From: Timema cristinae
Taxonomy: Eukaryota > Arthropoda > Insecta > Phasmatodea > Timematidae
Length of the DNA stretch: 64,000 bases
Reading direction: 5' to 3'
NCBI GenBank assembly: GCA_039000515.1
Contig: JBCFYV010009882.1
Location: forward strand, 50,541,801-50,605,800
Shown: piece by piece, positions 46,541 through 56,704 of the stretch
Layout: the number at the start of each line of letters is the position of its first letter
Numbering within the stretch: position 1 is the stretch's first letter
Made by a program: the position numbers and the translations under genes
Notes under the pieces: generated by a model
Seen by the model: the letters and a program-made list of their open reading frames with translations, nothing else
Database searches by the model: none
Told to the model about the DNA's origin: nothing

Positions 46541-46582
<42 letters not shown>
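46411..46582 (+). repeat. 5'-truncated SINE, family 2, plus strand
   Basis: Contains the family-2 body from CAGGCCTCCACCGTGGTTCG to CCCGAACGGGTAGTAAGACG and an (AAT)n tail, but lacks the tRNA head. Together with 46075-46396 it forms an imperfect palindrome. Confidence 0.88.
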
Positions 46583-46585
<3 letters not shown>

Positions 46586-47110
46586 CATGTAAAATATGTG
46601 TAAGCCTTTATTATCAGATTACACTTAATTTAATCACTATTAATAGTCAATTAGGAATATATTGTTATAATATAAAAAATTGAGCCATTTTATAGGTTGC
46701 TTGAATCCTCCATTCAGTTAATTTTATTACATTATAAAACAAGTTTTGGTACTCCTAGTGGGCAAGTATCTTGGATTCATTAAGAAGGAAAGGGGAAGGG
46801 GTGATCGGGCCACTCACGCACATCGTTGGGCACAGGAACAAAGCTGTTGGTCTCGTCTGACTTGAATGTGATAAAAGCTCGGATTTCTAAACCTAGTTGG
46901 GTGTAATGAAATGTTTATATAAAAGGTTTACCATCCTCACTCAATGCAAATGCGGAGAACCAGGAGGAGGAGTAAAACATGTTCCTAATGAGAACGTATA
47001 GGATCGTGACCTCGTAGGCCACAAAATAAATAAGTGTGCATGATACATAATACCTAAAACAATTATGTGACTCAGATAACCCCTTATGTTTCATGTAGCG
47101 TATATTAAAC
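46583..47110. other. non-coding, with a possible SINE relic
   Basis: CCATCCTCACTCAATGCAAATGCGG at about 46931-46955 recalls the SINE body. Nothing else was recognised. Confidence 0.4.
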
Positions 47111-47285
47111 ACATCGGCGTTTGAATCTCAGTCAGGTGTACTGAGGGACTTTTTCCACTCTCCCTTCACGCAAATGCGGGTACACTTTCTCTAAATTCAA
47201 CCTTTCTCATCTCTTAACTTACTAGCGTAATTAGTACATATGCATATAGCCTGAAGAGGTAGTAAGACGCGGGGCTAAAAAAAAC
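47111..47285 (+). repeat. 5'-truncated SINE, family 1
   Basis: Begins near the B box (GTTTGAATCTCAGTCAGG), followed by CACGCAAATGCGGGTAC and the tail GAGGTAGTAAGACGCGGG. The head is missing. Confidence 0.8.
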
Positions 47286-47392
47286 TTTATTAGTCTAGTT
47301 GATTTTTAGGACGGTGTAGGCTAATCACCAGAATATCCTCGACTCTAGGCTACATGTCTAATCAATATAAATTATATATATTATACAATGAT

Positions 47393-47690
47393 TACCGCCT
47401 CTGTGGTCTAGTGGTCAGAGTTTTTAACTATAGGTTCAGAGGTCCCGGATTCGATCCCCGGCACTTACAGATTTCTGTGAAACAGTGGGTCAGGAACGGG
47501 GTCAATGCAGCCTCGTGAGGACAAACTGTGAGCTATTTGAATGAAAAATTAGCGACTCCGGTCTAGAAAACTGAGATTAACAGTTGTTACCACCACATGA
47601 CACCTTCTATCAGCAGTAGTTGGCACTATCTCCGCCAAAAGACGGCGGCTGCATGGCTCGATTGCGGGCTGATGCCATGGAGTTTTTTTT
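47393..47690 (+). repeat. tRNA-derived SINE, family 3
   Basis: Head CCTCTGTGGTCTAGTGGTCA (A box) and CCCGGATTCGATCCCCGGC (B box) with tRNA spacing, then a ~210-bp body with GTCAATGCAGCCTCGTGAGG and GACGGCGGCTGCATGGCTCG, ending in a T run. The head resembles family 2, but the body and end are unrelated. Confidence 0.75.
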
Positions 47691-48227
47691 TATAGTTATT
47701 TCACAATTAGATATTAATGTGTGGCCTAGCATTGCAAATCTCTAATTTCAAAATGTCTCTTATAGTTAAAAATTTATTTCCTTGGGCAAATAAGTTTTTC
47801 TTGTAGGCTATTGTTTCCTTTCGATCCGATATTTTTGAAATCACCAAATAAATAATCAATACGTGAATCGGATCGATACCTTTGAGTTGATGTGAAAATC
47901 GATCACTCGAGGGTAAATAATCGATTCTCGAATGAGCGATTCAAGATTGAGCATCTATAACTAGAGGTTTTTTTCATAAATTATTTTTCACACTATCTGC
48001 ATGAACATGTGGAATGTGGATATATGTAATCTTAACGTTACCCTCCTCAACCACACCCCATTATTGTAATTAGTTGCGGATAGCTAGGACGGGTAGTAAG
48101 AGGTGACGGAGTATTTGTTTATACATAGCCCAAGAGGCATATACACAATTAGGCATAATTCACAGATGCAATTACAAAATAATAGTAGCAATAATAATAT
48201 TGTTAACTCAATGTGTGTGTCAATAAC
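47691..48227. other. non-coding with a degenerate SINE tail
   Basis: Contains repeated TCGAT words (about 47860-47945) and an old SINE body and tail (about 47960-48105, ACGGGTAGTAAGAGGTGACG). No gene. Confidence 0.5.
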
Positions 48228-48229
48228 TA

Positions 48230-48448
48230 CAGTAGACCCATGGTGCTGACTGACAGCTCACAGCTGACGGCTTTGAAAAGTTACCAGACCAAATTATGTA
48301 TCCCTACACCGAACCATATGATCTGCAAAAATATGTGTTTAGCAGCTGTCAGTTCTGACAGTCAAAATTAAGGTGTATACCTAAATGTTGACTGTCAGAA
48401 GTCAGCTGTGAACTGTCAGTCAGCACCAAAGAAGCCATGGGGCTACTG
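48230..48448. mobile_element. 219-bp MITE with TA target site, copy 1
   Basis: Left end CAGTAGACCCATGG and right end (reversed) CAGTAGCCCCATGGCTTCTT, flanked by TA on both sides. The CACAGCTGAC/GTCAGCTGTG and CTGACAG/CTGTCAG words make long inverted ends. CAGT termini with TA duplications fit a Tc1/mariner/pogo-type MITE. The left end lacks GCTTCTTT, present at the other end and in copy 2. Confidence 0.82.
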
Positions 48449-48636
48449 TACTTTGGCCTTCAACTGGGTTTACTACTCTAGTTGAGGGCGTGCCAAATCC
48501 AAGAACCATTACTCTCTCTCTCTCTCTACCTATTGCAACATCAGGTTGTCGTCGTCTCAATAAGCAGCAAGCAATCAGGAGAAATAAAACGTCAAAGGAT
48601 AGCAGATACAAATAAGTTTAGATAAGTATTTAACTC

Positions 48637-49525
48637 TAAAGCCCGTATCACACGACACTTGCTTATACTAGAGATCAAGTGTGCTAGCTAGCACCTAGAT
48701 ATCTGTATACTAGCTAGTACAATGGAAATGGGACTATAGTATTCACACGCTGCTAGTTTGGTACTAGGTCCTAGTGCAAATATTTATCGAACGTCAGAGA
48801 TTAATTTTGAGTGCAGCAGCTGCATTAATAACTAATAAAAATATCGAAAATTATGAGAGGGAGCGTAAGAAAAAGAATATAGACACGGGAATGGTTGAGA
48901 AAGACGAAATAATGGTCGCAGGATGCTAAATATAATACATTCGGAGGTTAGGTAATATACATTCGGGGTGATACAAACGTTTAGTATCTCCCTAAATTTG
49001 TATTCATTTATTTACATTGTGGTCAGAAGTCCCTTTTTTAGGCCTACGCACACTTTATATTCTAAAAAAACAAACAAAAAAACGCCCAAGGTTGGCATGC
49101 TATCAAGTTTATTTAGATTAAAATTGGGTCTGGAACATAGTTTGTCGTTTTTAGATGACATGTTTTAAATTAAATTTATATATATTAAATATATTGTCAT
49201 ACTGTGCCAATTTGTTATTATATAAACAAGGTTGTTTAGAATAATTTTCTGCCAACAACAAAGTCACATCCAATGACCATGTTGGCGTCATTTATACCAT
49301 TTATCTACAAAACAGTCCTAGCGCACATGATTGGTTGAATTACACAGACTAGTGTCGAAACTAGTACGAAAATAGCGCGTGTTCTATCCTCACAACTAGT
49401 ATGGTAGCCAGTACCAAGTGGCAGAACCAGTATACTTTTTCTGATTCACACGACGCTAGATGATGACGTGCTAGCTAGCACACTGGATTTCAAGTACGAG
49501 CTAGTGTCGTGTGATACGGACTTTA
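48637..49525. mobile_element. 889-bp inverted-repeat element with CTAG-rich ends
   Basis: Left end TAAAGCCCGTATCACACGAC; right end reversed TAAAGTCCGTATCACACGAC. About 58 bp are paired, including GTGTGCTAGCTAGCAC. The next 100 bp on each side are dense in CTAG (CTAGCTAG, ACTAGT, CCTAG). No transposase is visible. The target site may be TA. Confidence 0.82.
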
Positions 49526-50364
49526 GATAACGTTTAAATATCTAACTTTGATTCGTATAAGAGCTTGAGACCATCTCATTCCCCTCCCCTCAGGTTCCCA
49601 ATAAACCTCATTCCAGGATGCCGAAGAAAGAGGGTGTTTTGAGGGCCCAAACCCCCCTCCCGTTCTCAGAAAGTAATATTAATAATGCAATTATTAAGTC
49701 TCAATGGTTAAGCTACTAGATAACTTTAAAGTACTTTAAGAGGGAATCTAATGTTAAACCAATCCCTTGATATCTCTATCAGGAATTTCAGCACAAGTAA
49801 TTGCAGGTAGAACCCCCTCAATCACCCCCCCCCAAAAAAAAATATATGGGCACGGTCTCTAAATGGGGTCTTGGGAACAGGTGTAGAGTCGAGGTGAAGA
49901 ACCAACCGGTGCTTGTGCTAATGGGTTCATTCCAATTCGTTCCACTTAACATATGTGTATAAAGGATTTTGTCATTAAAAGTGACTAAATTCATTTAAAA
50001 AAAGTTATAAGACGTTACCAGTACTCTTTATAACCAACACTCTTTCTTTAACAACATGTGTAAAATTTAGGGGTATTAGGGTCAGACAAAGAGAGATTGA
50101 TTGCCTAGCTAAGATGGCAGATGTTTAGTTTTATTTTCTTAACAAAATACTTTCTACTTGGTTATTAAATACATTTGAATCAGCAGCAATACTTTAGTTG
50201 GGATTTTCAACTCAAGTAACCACATACAACTGTAACAAAAGAGTTCTGTTTCACCTTGCATCTTAAATTTTAAAACAACAAACTAGCCGATCCGAATAGT
50301 TTTTGTTGTTCGAACCGGACTAATAACAACAATGAAGAATGTTTACAAAATGTTGATTACTTAC
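49526..50364. other. non-coding, nothing recognised
   Basis: AT-rich with C homopolymers near 49825. No exon or paired repeat was seen. If the candidate first exon at 50365 is real, this is its intron. Confidence 0.45.
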
Positions 50365-50970
50365 GCAAATTTATCGGAAAGAGTGAGAAGCGTTCAAGCA
50401 CCAATGCACTATGCAACCGAGTAGCACACAAAACAAAGGAAGAAAACGAAAGTGCATTGCATGCAAGCTAGCAGGCTTCCACTGAGCGGACAACCAATGT
50501 CTCGCCAGGCCAGGATCTTGGTCAAAATAAGAGTGGAGGGGGAAGGGGAAGCGTGAGAAATAGCCGTCTACAAGATAATAGGGGTGAAGGGGAAGTGAAT
50601 CCTTGCATGACCGCGAACTAAGACCGTAACCACGTGGCCCACCTGCTGCACAAACACATATTGGCGGCGAAAAGGTGAGGGACAATGGAACAATGCATTT
50701 ATTTATTATAATCAGGATCTGTTGCCTTCCTTGTATTGAAGGTGTTGTGGGGATGAATTTACACAACTGTGACAAAATGACTGCAACTGCAAGAGGTACA
50801 TTTGCAATAATATAATTTTGTGTAGAAGTGCGTTCCTTGGCGAAAACCTCATCCCCAGCCAAAGGACGGCGAGGCCACGAGTGTGACGAGCTAATAGCCC
50901 TTGTGTTTATGTCAAGGGTATAGAAAGGGGCGGGGATTAGAGGGTCCAGACACCCTGGAACTTGATAGAC
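50365..50970 (-). other. candidate 5' untranslated first exon
   Basis: On minus, a GC-richer, CT-rich block ends in AAATTTGC|GTAAGTAATC, a near-consensus 5' splice site. A 212-codon frame covers it, but the peptide has no domain and ends in a stop 9-12 bases before the donor, so coding is unlikely. A transcribed leader exon would explain both the base composition and the donor. No matching acceptor exon was found. Weak call. Confidence 0.28.
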
Positions 50971-50983
50971 CTCAACTAAAGTA

Positions 50984-51240
50984 ATAATAATAATAATAAT
51001 ATTTAGCACCGCGTCTTACTACCCGTTCGGGTTATACGCTTTAAGTACTAATTACACTAATGGATTGGGAAGATTGAATTAAAGGAAGTGAACCCGCATT
51101 TGCGTGGAGGGAGAGTGGAAAACCATTTAGGAAAAACCACCCCAGTTCACCCGAACGATATTCGAACCTCGATCTCCCCGTCCTCAGCAGTCGAGCTCAA
51201 CACGACAAGCGCGTTAGCCAACTACGCCACCGAGGCGGGT
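50984..51240 (-). repeat. full-length tRNA-derived SINE, family 1
   Basis: Tail (AAT)n and GCACCGCGTCTTACTACCCG on the left, head GCGTTAGCCAACTACGCCAC on the right. A 13-bp target duplication CTCAACTAAAGTA lies at 50971-50983 and 51241-51253. A young copy. Confidence 0.95.
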
Positions 51241-51846
51241 CTCAACTAAAGTACAGAAACAAATTGTTTAGAGGCCACTCCCTTCCATCACAGAAAATTT
51301 AACTTTCTACTTCCATGGTTGATGTGCCTTTACACTAAGGTGACCACACATCCCCTATTTTTGGTAAAAGTATTCGAAATAAAATACATGTCCGGACTGA
51401 ATTTGTCCACGATTTGTTAAATAAATCCAAGCAATTTTATGCTTAACAAAATTCCCTTGATATAAATAGGCTTATAAAACCGGTTATCAAAAAGTGTAAA
51501 TGTAAAATCAGGCAACAATGTCCGTCATAGAGAAACGAGTATTTATTTGTCCATTATTAAAAAAAATCTTAACTTTTGGCTCTGGATGTACGTAGGCAAG
51601 TTCAATAATTTCAAGTACCAAATTCTATTACTTTCATAAAGATACAATTTCCAATACTATGAATATAAAATGATTTCATAGGACGTACTGCGTACCTTTT
51701 AAACGGCAAGTACTTTCTCCGGCTCCCATAAGTGATTTTAGAGTGACTGTACCCGAAAATGGCAAGAAAAACATGGCCAATTTAACTTAGATCCATCAAA
51801 AACTGTTGGTACCACAACTACTATGAAATGTAAGATGAGCTTTGAA
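51241..51846. other. non-coding between two SINEs
   Basis: No gene or repeat recognised. The sequence is AT-rich. Confidence 0.45.
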
Positions 51847-52113
51847 TAATAATAATAATAATAATACTTAGCATCGCGTCTTACTACCCGTTTGGGTTAT
51901 ACGCTCTAAGTACTAATTACTCTAATGGATTAGGAATTGGGAAGGTTGAATTAGAGGAAGTGAACCCGCATTTGCGTGGAGGGAGAGTGTAAAACCATTT
52001 AGGAAAAACCGCCCCCAGTTCACCCGACCGAGATTCGAACCTCAATCTCCCCGTCCTCAGCAGTAGGGATCAACACGACAAGCGCGTTAGCCAACTACGC
52101 CACCAAGGCGGGT
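51847..52113 (-). repeat. full-length tRNA-derived SINE, family 1
   Basis: Same structure as 50984-51240 and on the same strand 0.6 kb away. The 12-bp target duplication ATGAGCTTTGAA is at 51835-51846 and 52114-52125. The tail is (AAT)n. Confidence 0.95.
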
Positions 52114-52325
52114 ATGAGCTTTGAAATTATTCTCTTTTGACGCACAGGAATAAAAGTGAGTAAAGTGATAAAAAAAAAAGGGGCATTATACTTTTTTTCA
52201 TTCTTTTTTCAGACAAATACTGAAGCAATTTCTAAAAGGTTCCTCTATATAATTCGGTTTTCTAAAATAACACATCTGATCGCTAAAATTACACTAGCAT
52301 AGGACTTAAATATGAAATTAACCAA

Positions 52326-52795
52326 AACAAAAGGAAAAAGGGCAGAAGAGGCGGAAAAAATATCAGGACTTACCATCTTCTGATTATAGTATTGTTTCAT
52401 CTGGGCACAGTGATTTGATGTTCAGGTCAGATGAGGTCTATAAGTCACAACCTACGAAGACCCGTAAACGAACAATTCCTGAGTCAACACCGGGAACTTC
52501 TGGTATCAGAAACTATGTTAAAACTGACAACAAATCTGGAAACCCCCAACCTCTGAAGGACACTTTAGAAGAAGGAAACTTTGTAGTGGTTGCTTGGGAG
52601 GGAAAACAATTTCCTGGACTGGTTATGAGTGTGTGTAGTAGAAACTGGCGCTATCGTGGATTGCATGGAGCCTACCCAAAAGTATTGGAAGTGGCCAAAA
52701 GAAAAGGACATGCTTTTTTACGAATGGTCTGACATCATACAAGTGACGAAGCCTCCAGAATTGTTGAAAAGAGGACTTTTTTCTATAAATATTGC
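52326..52795 (+). pseudogene. C-terminal tail of a transposase-like protein, frameshifted
   Basis: The frame begins in a Lys/Arg-rich stretch (KEKGQKRRKKYQDLPSS), continues with RSDEVYKSQPTKTRKRTI, PGTSG and LEEGNFVVVAWEGKQFPGLV. After a frameshift near 52640 it continues with VDCMEPTQKYWKWPKEKD, EWSDIIQV and a stop at 52796. A F-V-x-V-x-W-x-G-K-x-F-P-G strand followed by CM...YWKWP...D resembles tails I associate with transposase-derived proteins in insects. The exact family is not certain. A poly(A) run at 52927-52944 follows. Confidence 0.55.
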
Positions 52796-52944
52796 TTAGC
52801 CAAGTATTAAAAGTTGTTTTTGAACTTGTAAGAGACTGAACTTATACATAGTAAGACTTTTAATAAGACTGATGATGTTTTGTTTTCTTATCAATAACTT
52901 AAGTTTGTTTTTTCTCTAGCCTTTGCAAAAAAAAAAAAAAAAAA

Positions 52945-53682
52945 TACAAGTGTAAACGAAGACTTAATAAAGTGTATGTGTTTGTACTGATATGAGAGTA
53001 CTTTTTTCATCCAAACCAGCGTGTTACATTGCTCCAGGAATGTTTAAATGTGTTTTAAGATAGGAATATATGAAGTGGGCCAAAGTTACCCTTACCTACG
53101 TTCTACTTTAGCCTAAATTAAAAATAAAAAAATCTGGTGAAATTTTACAGAAAACATTGATTATTATATGACAGTCTTTTAAAGAAAGGTTTGAAATATC
53201 TAAAAATTACCATACAAACTCTATATTTAGCCTATTATTTGTTATCTTACAGCACAATATTAAGGAAAAAGTGTTACAAAAGTGGGTCAAAGTAACCCAC
53301 TTTTACGGTAACGATGTTTCTTTGCTCCATATTACCTCAAGCCTACCACCCTTTCTTTCCTGTTTCCGATGCCTAGTTTACGATATTGTACCGGGGAGAT
53401 CGCGCAACCTGACGGTCCGCGGGCCGTTAACAAGTAAACGTGAGAATCGCGAGTTCTCTTCGGGGGTTCTTTCCTTGGGGTACGCTGCTGATTAAACAAG
53501 ATTGAAAACGTATATCCAAGGTTTTGATTATTAAAAATAAAACAACACATACACTGATATAATTAAATTTACAACAACTAAACAAGTCACTGAATTAAAC
53601 AATAGAAGTAATATTTACGTCTGTAAGTTAATAAGAGAATAAGAACACAATAAGTCCCTTGGCAGTCAGGTTCACCCAGCTA
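52945..53682. other. non-coding, with a GC-rich patch
   Basis: Includes GTGGGTCAAAGTAACCCAC (about 53283, palindromic), a GC-rich segment (53385-53490) and an AT-rich unit near 53590 resembling the 60-bp repeat at 6660. No gene recognised. Confidence 0.4.
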
Positions 53683-53909
53683 AAGTAGTCCCATGGCTTC
53701 TTTGGTGCTGACTCACAGCTCACAGCTGACGGCTTTGAAAAGTTACCAGATCAAATTATGTATCCCTACGCCGAACCATATGATCTGCAAAATCATGTGT
53801 TTAGCAGCTGTCACTTTGACAGTCAAAATTTAAGTATATACCTAAATGTTGACTGTCAGAAGTCAGCTGTGAACTTTCAGTAAGCACCAAAGAAGCCACG
53901 GGGCTACTG
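53683..53909. mobile_element. 227-bp MITE with TA target site, copy 2
   Basis: Ends AAGTAGTCCCATGGCTTCTT and, reversed, CAGTAGCCCCGTGGCTTCTT, flanked by TA. The interior (GGCTTTGAAAAGTTACCAGA, CCGAACCATATGATCTGCAA) matches copy 1 at about 90-95%. Both ends keep the GGCTTCTTTGGTGCTGACT segment. Confidence 0.85.
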
Positions 53910-54182
53910 TATCTGTTAGACAAGGATGGAGCGAAATAATAGGGAGGACAATAAAAGTTGCAGTGTAGTGGTCCTCACAGTCGAGCACTAATCTTGTAAT
54001 ATTCTATGGTTTGTCCCCACGCGCTATCTTAATCTTGGGGTTAAGGCTATATAGATGGTAAATTTTTACCAACAGGATATACCCATAAAATCTGGAGCAC
54101 ATTTTACTCATCCTCCTTACGTATTCGGATATCCCTCCCAAGCCAATTCGTAGTAAGATAACGACAGGGAATAGAAGCATAT

Positions 54183-54415
54183 ACCCGCTTCAGTGGCCAA
54201 ATGGTCTTATGCGTCACTTTCGTGAAGAAAGGGATATCAGGGCGCAAATCAAGTCGGGTCCACTTAGGTTTTTTCCTAAATGGTTTTCCAATCTCCTTTC
54301 ACGCAAATGCGGGTCTGTTATATCTAAAATGCTTCCTTCCTCAAACCTACCCCGTTAGAGTAATTATCATATATGCGTATAGCCTGAACAGGCTGATACG
54401 TGGTGATTAAAAAAA
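54183..54415 (+). repeat. degenerate tRNA-derived SINE, family 1
   Basis: ACCCGCTTCAGTGGCCAAAT head, CGCAAATCAAGTCGGGTCC in place of the B box, CACGCAAATGCGGGTCTG body, tail CTGAACAGGCTGATACGTGG. About 25% diverged. Confidence 0.75.
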
Positions 54416-54762
54416 AAGTTAATAATATAGGGCAGTGGCCGGTAAAGAGGGAAGGAAATCAAAATTATATTGTCGAACCTGCAGTATTTTAAGAATGAGA
54501 CAATCATATGGAGACCGTTTGGTAAAACAAAACTCTGTAACCTTACGTGGATAGATCTAGGATGGGTAGATAAGAAAACGAACAAAGCATGGAATGAGGG
54601 AGAGAAAACATAGAAATCAAAGAATCCGTACGCGTATAGACCAAGAGGATACGAAAGTAAAACAATACAAGATCATAGAGAGAAGAAAGGGAAAACACCG
54701 CGATTATGCTAGTACGTACGCACAGAACTCAAACCTTGACCTTAACATAAATGGGGGATACA

Positions 54763-54815
54763 CAGTGGCGGCTCGTGTATAGGCACTGCAGAACTGCAGC
54801 ACCCCCTATTTCCAC
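54763..54815 (+). other. hAT-like transposon terminus
   Basis: CAGTGGCGGCTCGTGTATAG, then CACTGCAGAACTGCAGCACC, has the CAG start and GC-rich form common at hAT ends. The matching right end was not found. The transposase piece at 56195 may belong to it. Confidence 0.4.
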
Positions 54816-55690
54816 TTGATACTATCAATAACATTTAATATAATGAGTCATTATTTCTATAATTCTTTCTTTATTTTTGTAGTACAATTATATTCCTTAA
54901 GCTTAATGTCAGTAATTCAATAGCCATCCCCCAGCTTATGGAAAAGATACAAAAATCTTTGTATGGAACTGTGCACTCACAGTGCCAGCGACGTGGTGCG
55001 TATGCGTGTGCGTATGCGCACATAGGAGGGGGTGGGGAGGAAGACGGGACTGCCAGGTAGTGAGAGCACTGTGTAATGTTAATGATTTGCCCCTAAAGAA
55101 TATGTGAGAGCATTGACAATAATATCGTCCTAATTTTATAAACGTATCTTATTTCATTTAAATTATAATCTATTACATGGCGCTTGAAGCACTTCTTCTT
55201 CCAAGAAGGTACACTCTAGTGTAAGTGACGTCAGAGCGCATCACGTTAGTCAAGTCAAGTTGACAACATAAGATTTTTAAATAATAACTTCCTATTCTGG
55301 AAAGTTCGAATAGAGATTTTAAAAAGTAATTTGAGTCAGTTTCCGGCTCTCGAAGCTTCTAGTAACACCAAGATGTTTTTGTCTTGTATTTTAATTTTTT
55401 ATAACACAACCTTCTCGAAACTTCCATGAGTAAAGGATATATACAAAGAATGGTGCAATGTAAGGACACTACTCACTAGTCACTACTCACTTGGAGTCCA
55501 GTCCTCTAACTACTCGGAACTTGAGCTCCTGTCCGCGATCCCTACGATCATACTATATGTCGCGTATATAGTTCGCAGACGACATGATCTATTTTCTCTA
55601 GAAATAAACCGAGATTTAGAAATAAAAGCATGTCAACATAATAAGTGTGTATTAATTATACAATATTCCAATCACCAATAACTCTTTAAT
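54816..55690 (+). other. LTR-like relic upstream of the primer-site array
   Basis: The part from about 55420 has a TATA-like ATATATACAAAG, an AGAAATAAACCGAGATTTAG polyadenylation-type segment and TTAATTATACA just before primer-site-like words. This is the order of a Ty3/Gypsy 3' LTR region joined to a leader. No second LTR or pol is present. The left border is unknown. Confidence 0.35.
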
Positions 55691-56006
55691 TGGCGCTCGA
55701 TCACGGGGCTATAAATACCAATTATCTCACCACATCAAAATACCGGACCGCTTTAGTTAGTGCTCGACCACGGGGCAATTATCAGCTAATTAAACGGTAT
55801 AACTTCAATCGACGCCCAACGCGACGAACCAGATCCATAATTCATCGATCGACGCGGAGAGAGACGTCCAAAACATCATAATTAGCGCCCAACGTAAGCC
55901 GAATATTTCTATAAATCTATAATTGGCGCCCATCGCGGTGCAGTAATATTTCAATAACACTTCAATTGGCGCCCAACGTGGGGCAGTAATATTTCAATAA
56001 CACTTC
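55691..56006 (+). repeat. array of six primer-site-like words, last two as a 43-bp tandem
   Basis: TGGCGCTCGATCACGGGGC (55691), TAGTGCTCGACCACGGGGC (about 55758), CGACGCCCAACGCGACG (about 55809), TAGCGCCCAACGTAAGCC (about 55883), TGGCGCCCATCGCGGTGC (55924) and TGGCGCCCAACGTGGGGC (55967) share one core. The last two sit in 43-bp units 55921-55963 and 55964-56006 that differ only inside the word. The core resembles Ty3/Gypsy or retroviral tRNA primer sites. Confidence 0.75.
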
Positions 56007-56194
56007 AACTGTTGCTTTCGCAGTGCCGGCTCTGGCGTGATGGTGGAAGGAAGTGTTTTTTTTTACTTGGCGTGTATTGTGCTTAAAAACAGTGTACCAT
56101 ATTCTTGAATGTGATAAAGTGTAGAATTAGATTATTATTCTGCTTTCAGCTATTCTATTTGATTCATTTTTTTTTTTGTTCTTTTATTTAACAG

Positions 56195-56325
56195 AAAGAC
56201 TAAATGCGCTTGCAGTACTTTCAATGGAGAAAAATTTCCTCAATTGTCATCCAGGGATCAAGGAGAAAATTATTGAACTTTTTGCGCAAATTAAAACAAG
56301 AAGAATGGATTTCATTTTTAAATGA
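56195..56325 (+). pseudogene. hAT-type transposase C-terminal exon fragment
   Basis: After an acceptor (TTTTATTTAACAG) the frame reads RLNALAVLSMEKNFL, then IKEKIIELFAQIKTRRMDFI, and a stop at 56323-56325. ERLxxLAxLSxEK and RRMDF are typical of the C-terminal dimerisation region of ZMYM1/hAT-like transposases. The upstream part is absent or replaced by the LTR-like sequence. One Glu codon would be split by the intron (G|AA). Confidence 0.6.
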
Positions 56326-56567
56326 GTAGATCAAGCTTCAACTGTAACAATTTAAGTGAAAGTAAGTAAACGAGTTTTTTTTGTTAAGATTTTATCAAGT
56401 TTCTGAATAATTTTTTTTTTCAAGCCCTATAGGACTATGCTAATTTAAAAACGTGATTTTCTTTCCTTTTAGTTATTTTACTTATTTATTATTGCTTACC
56501 TTCCATGTCTACTACCCGCCTACCACTGAAATAGCATAATTTCTTATGTTTATCACTATCTCGTCAG

Positions 56568-56630
56568 GGTCCCTAAAAATGTATCTATGGTCCGGATGCG
56601 GACCGCGGTCCACCATTTGGTAACCAGCGC
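56568..56630. other. transposon-terminus-like GC-rich segment
   Basis: GGTCCGGATGCGGACCGCGG followed by TTTGGTAACCAGCGCTC reads, on minus, as a GAGCGCTGGTTACCAAATGG end, the style of DNA-transposon termini. No partner was identified. Confidence 0.35.
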
Positions 56631-56704
56631 TCTAAACAAATAGCCTATAATAGCATAATTGCTACCATCCTCCGTATTGGTCTGGATTAGCGATGGTATA
56701 ATAC

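Noticed and set aside
44494..47690. tRNA genes
   Set aside because: A and B boxes are present, but the sequences continue into SINE bodies and do not fold as full cloverleafs with intact acceptor stems.
50371..51009. 212-codon minus frame as a protein-coding gene
   Set aside because: No domain, and it starts in a SINE (AAT)n tail. The composition is that of translated non-coding DNA. Kept only as a possible untranslated exon.
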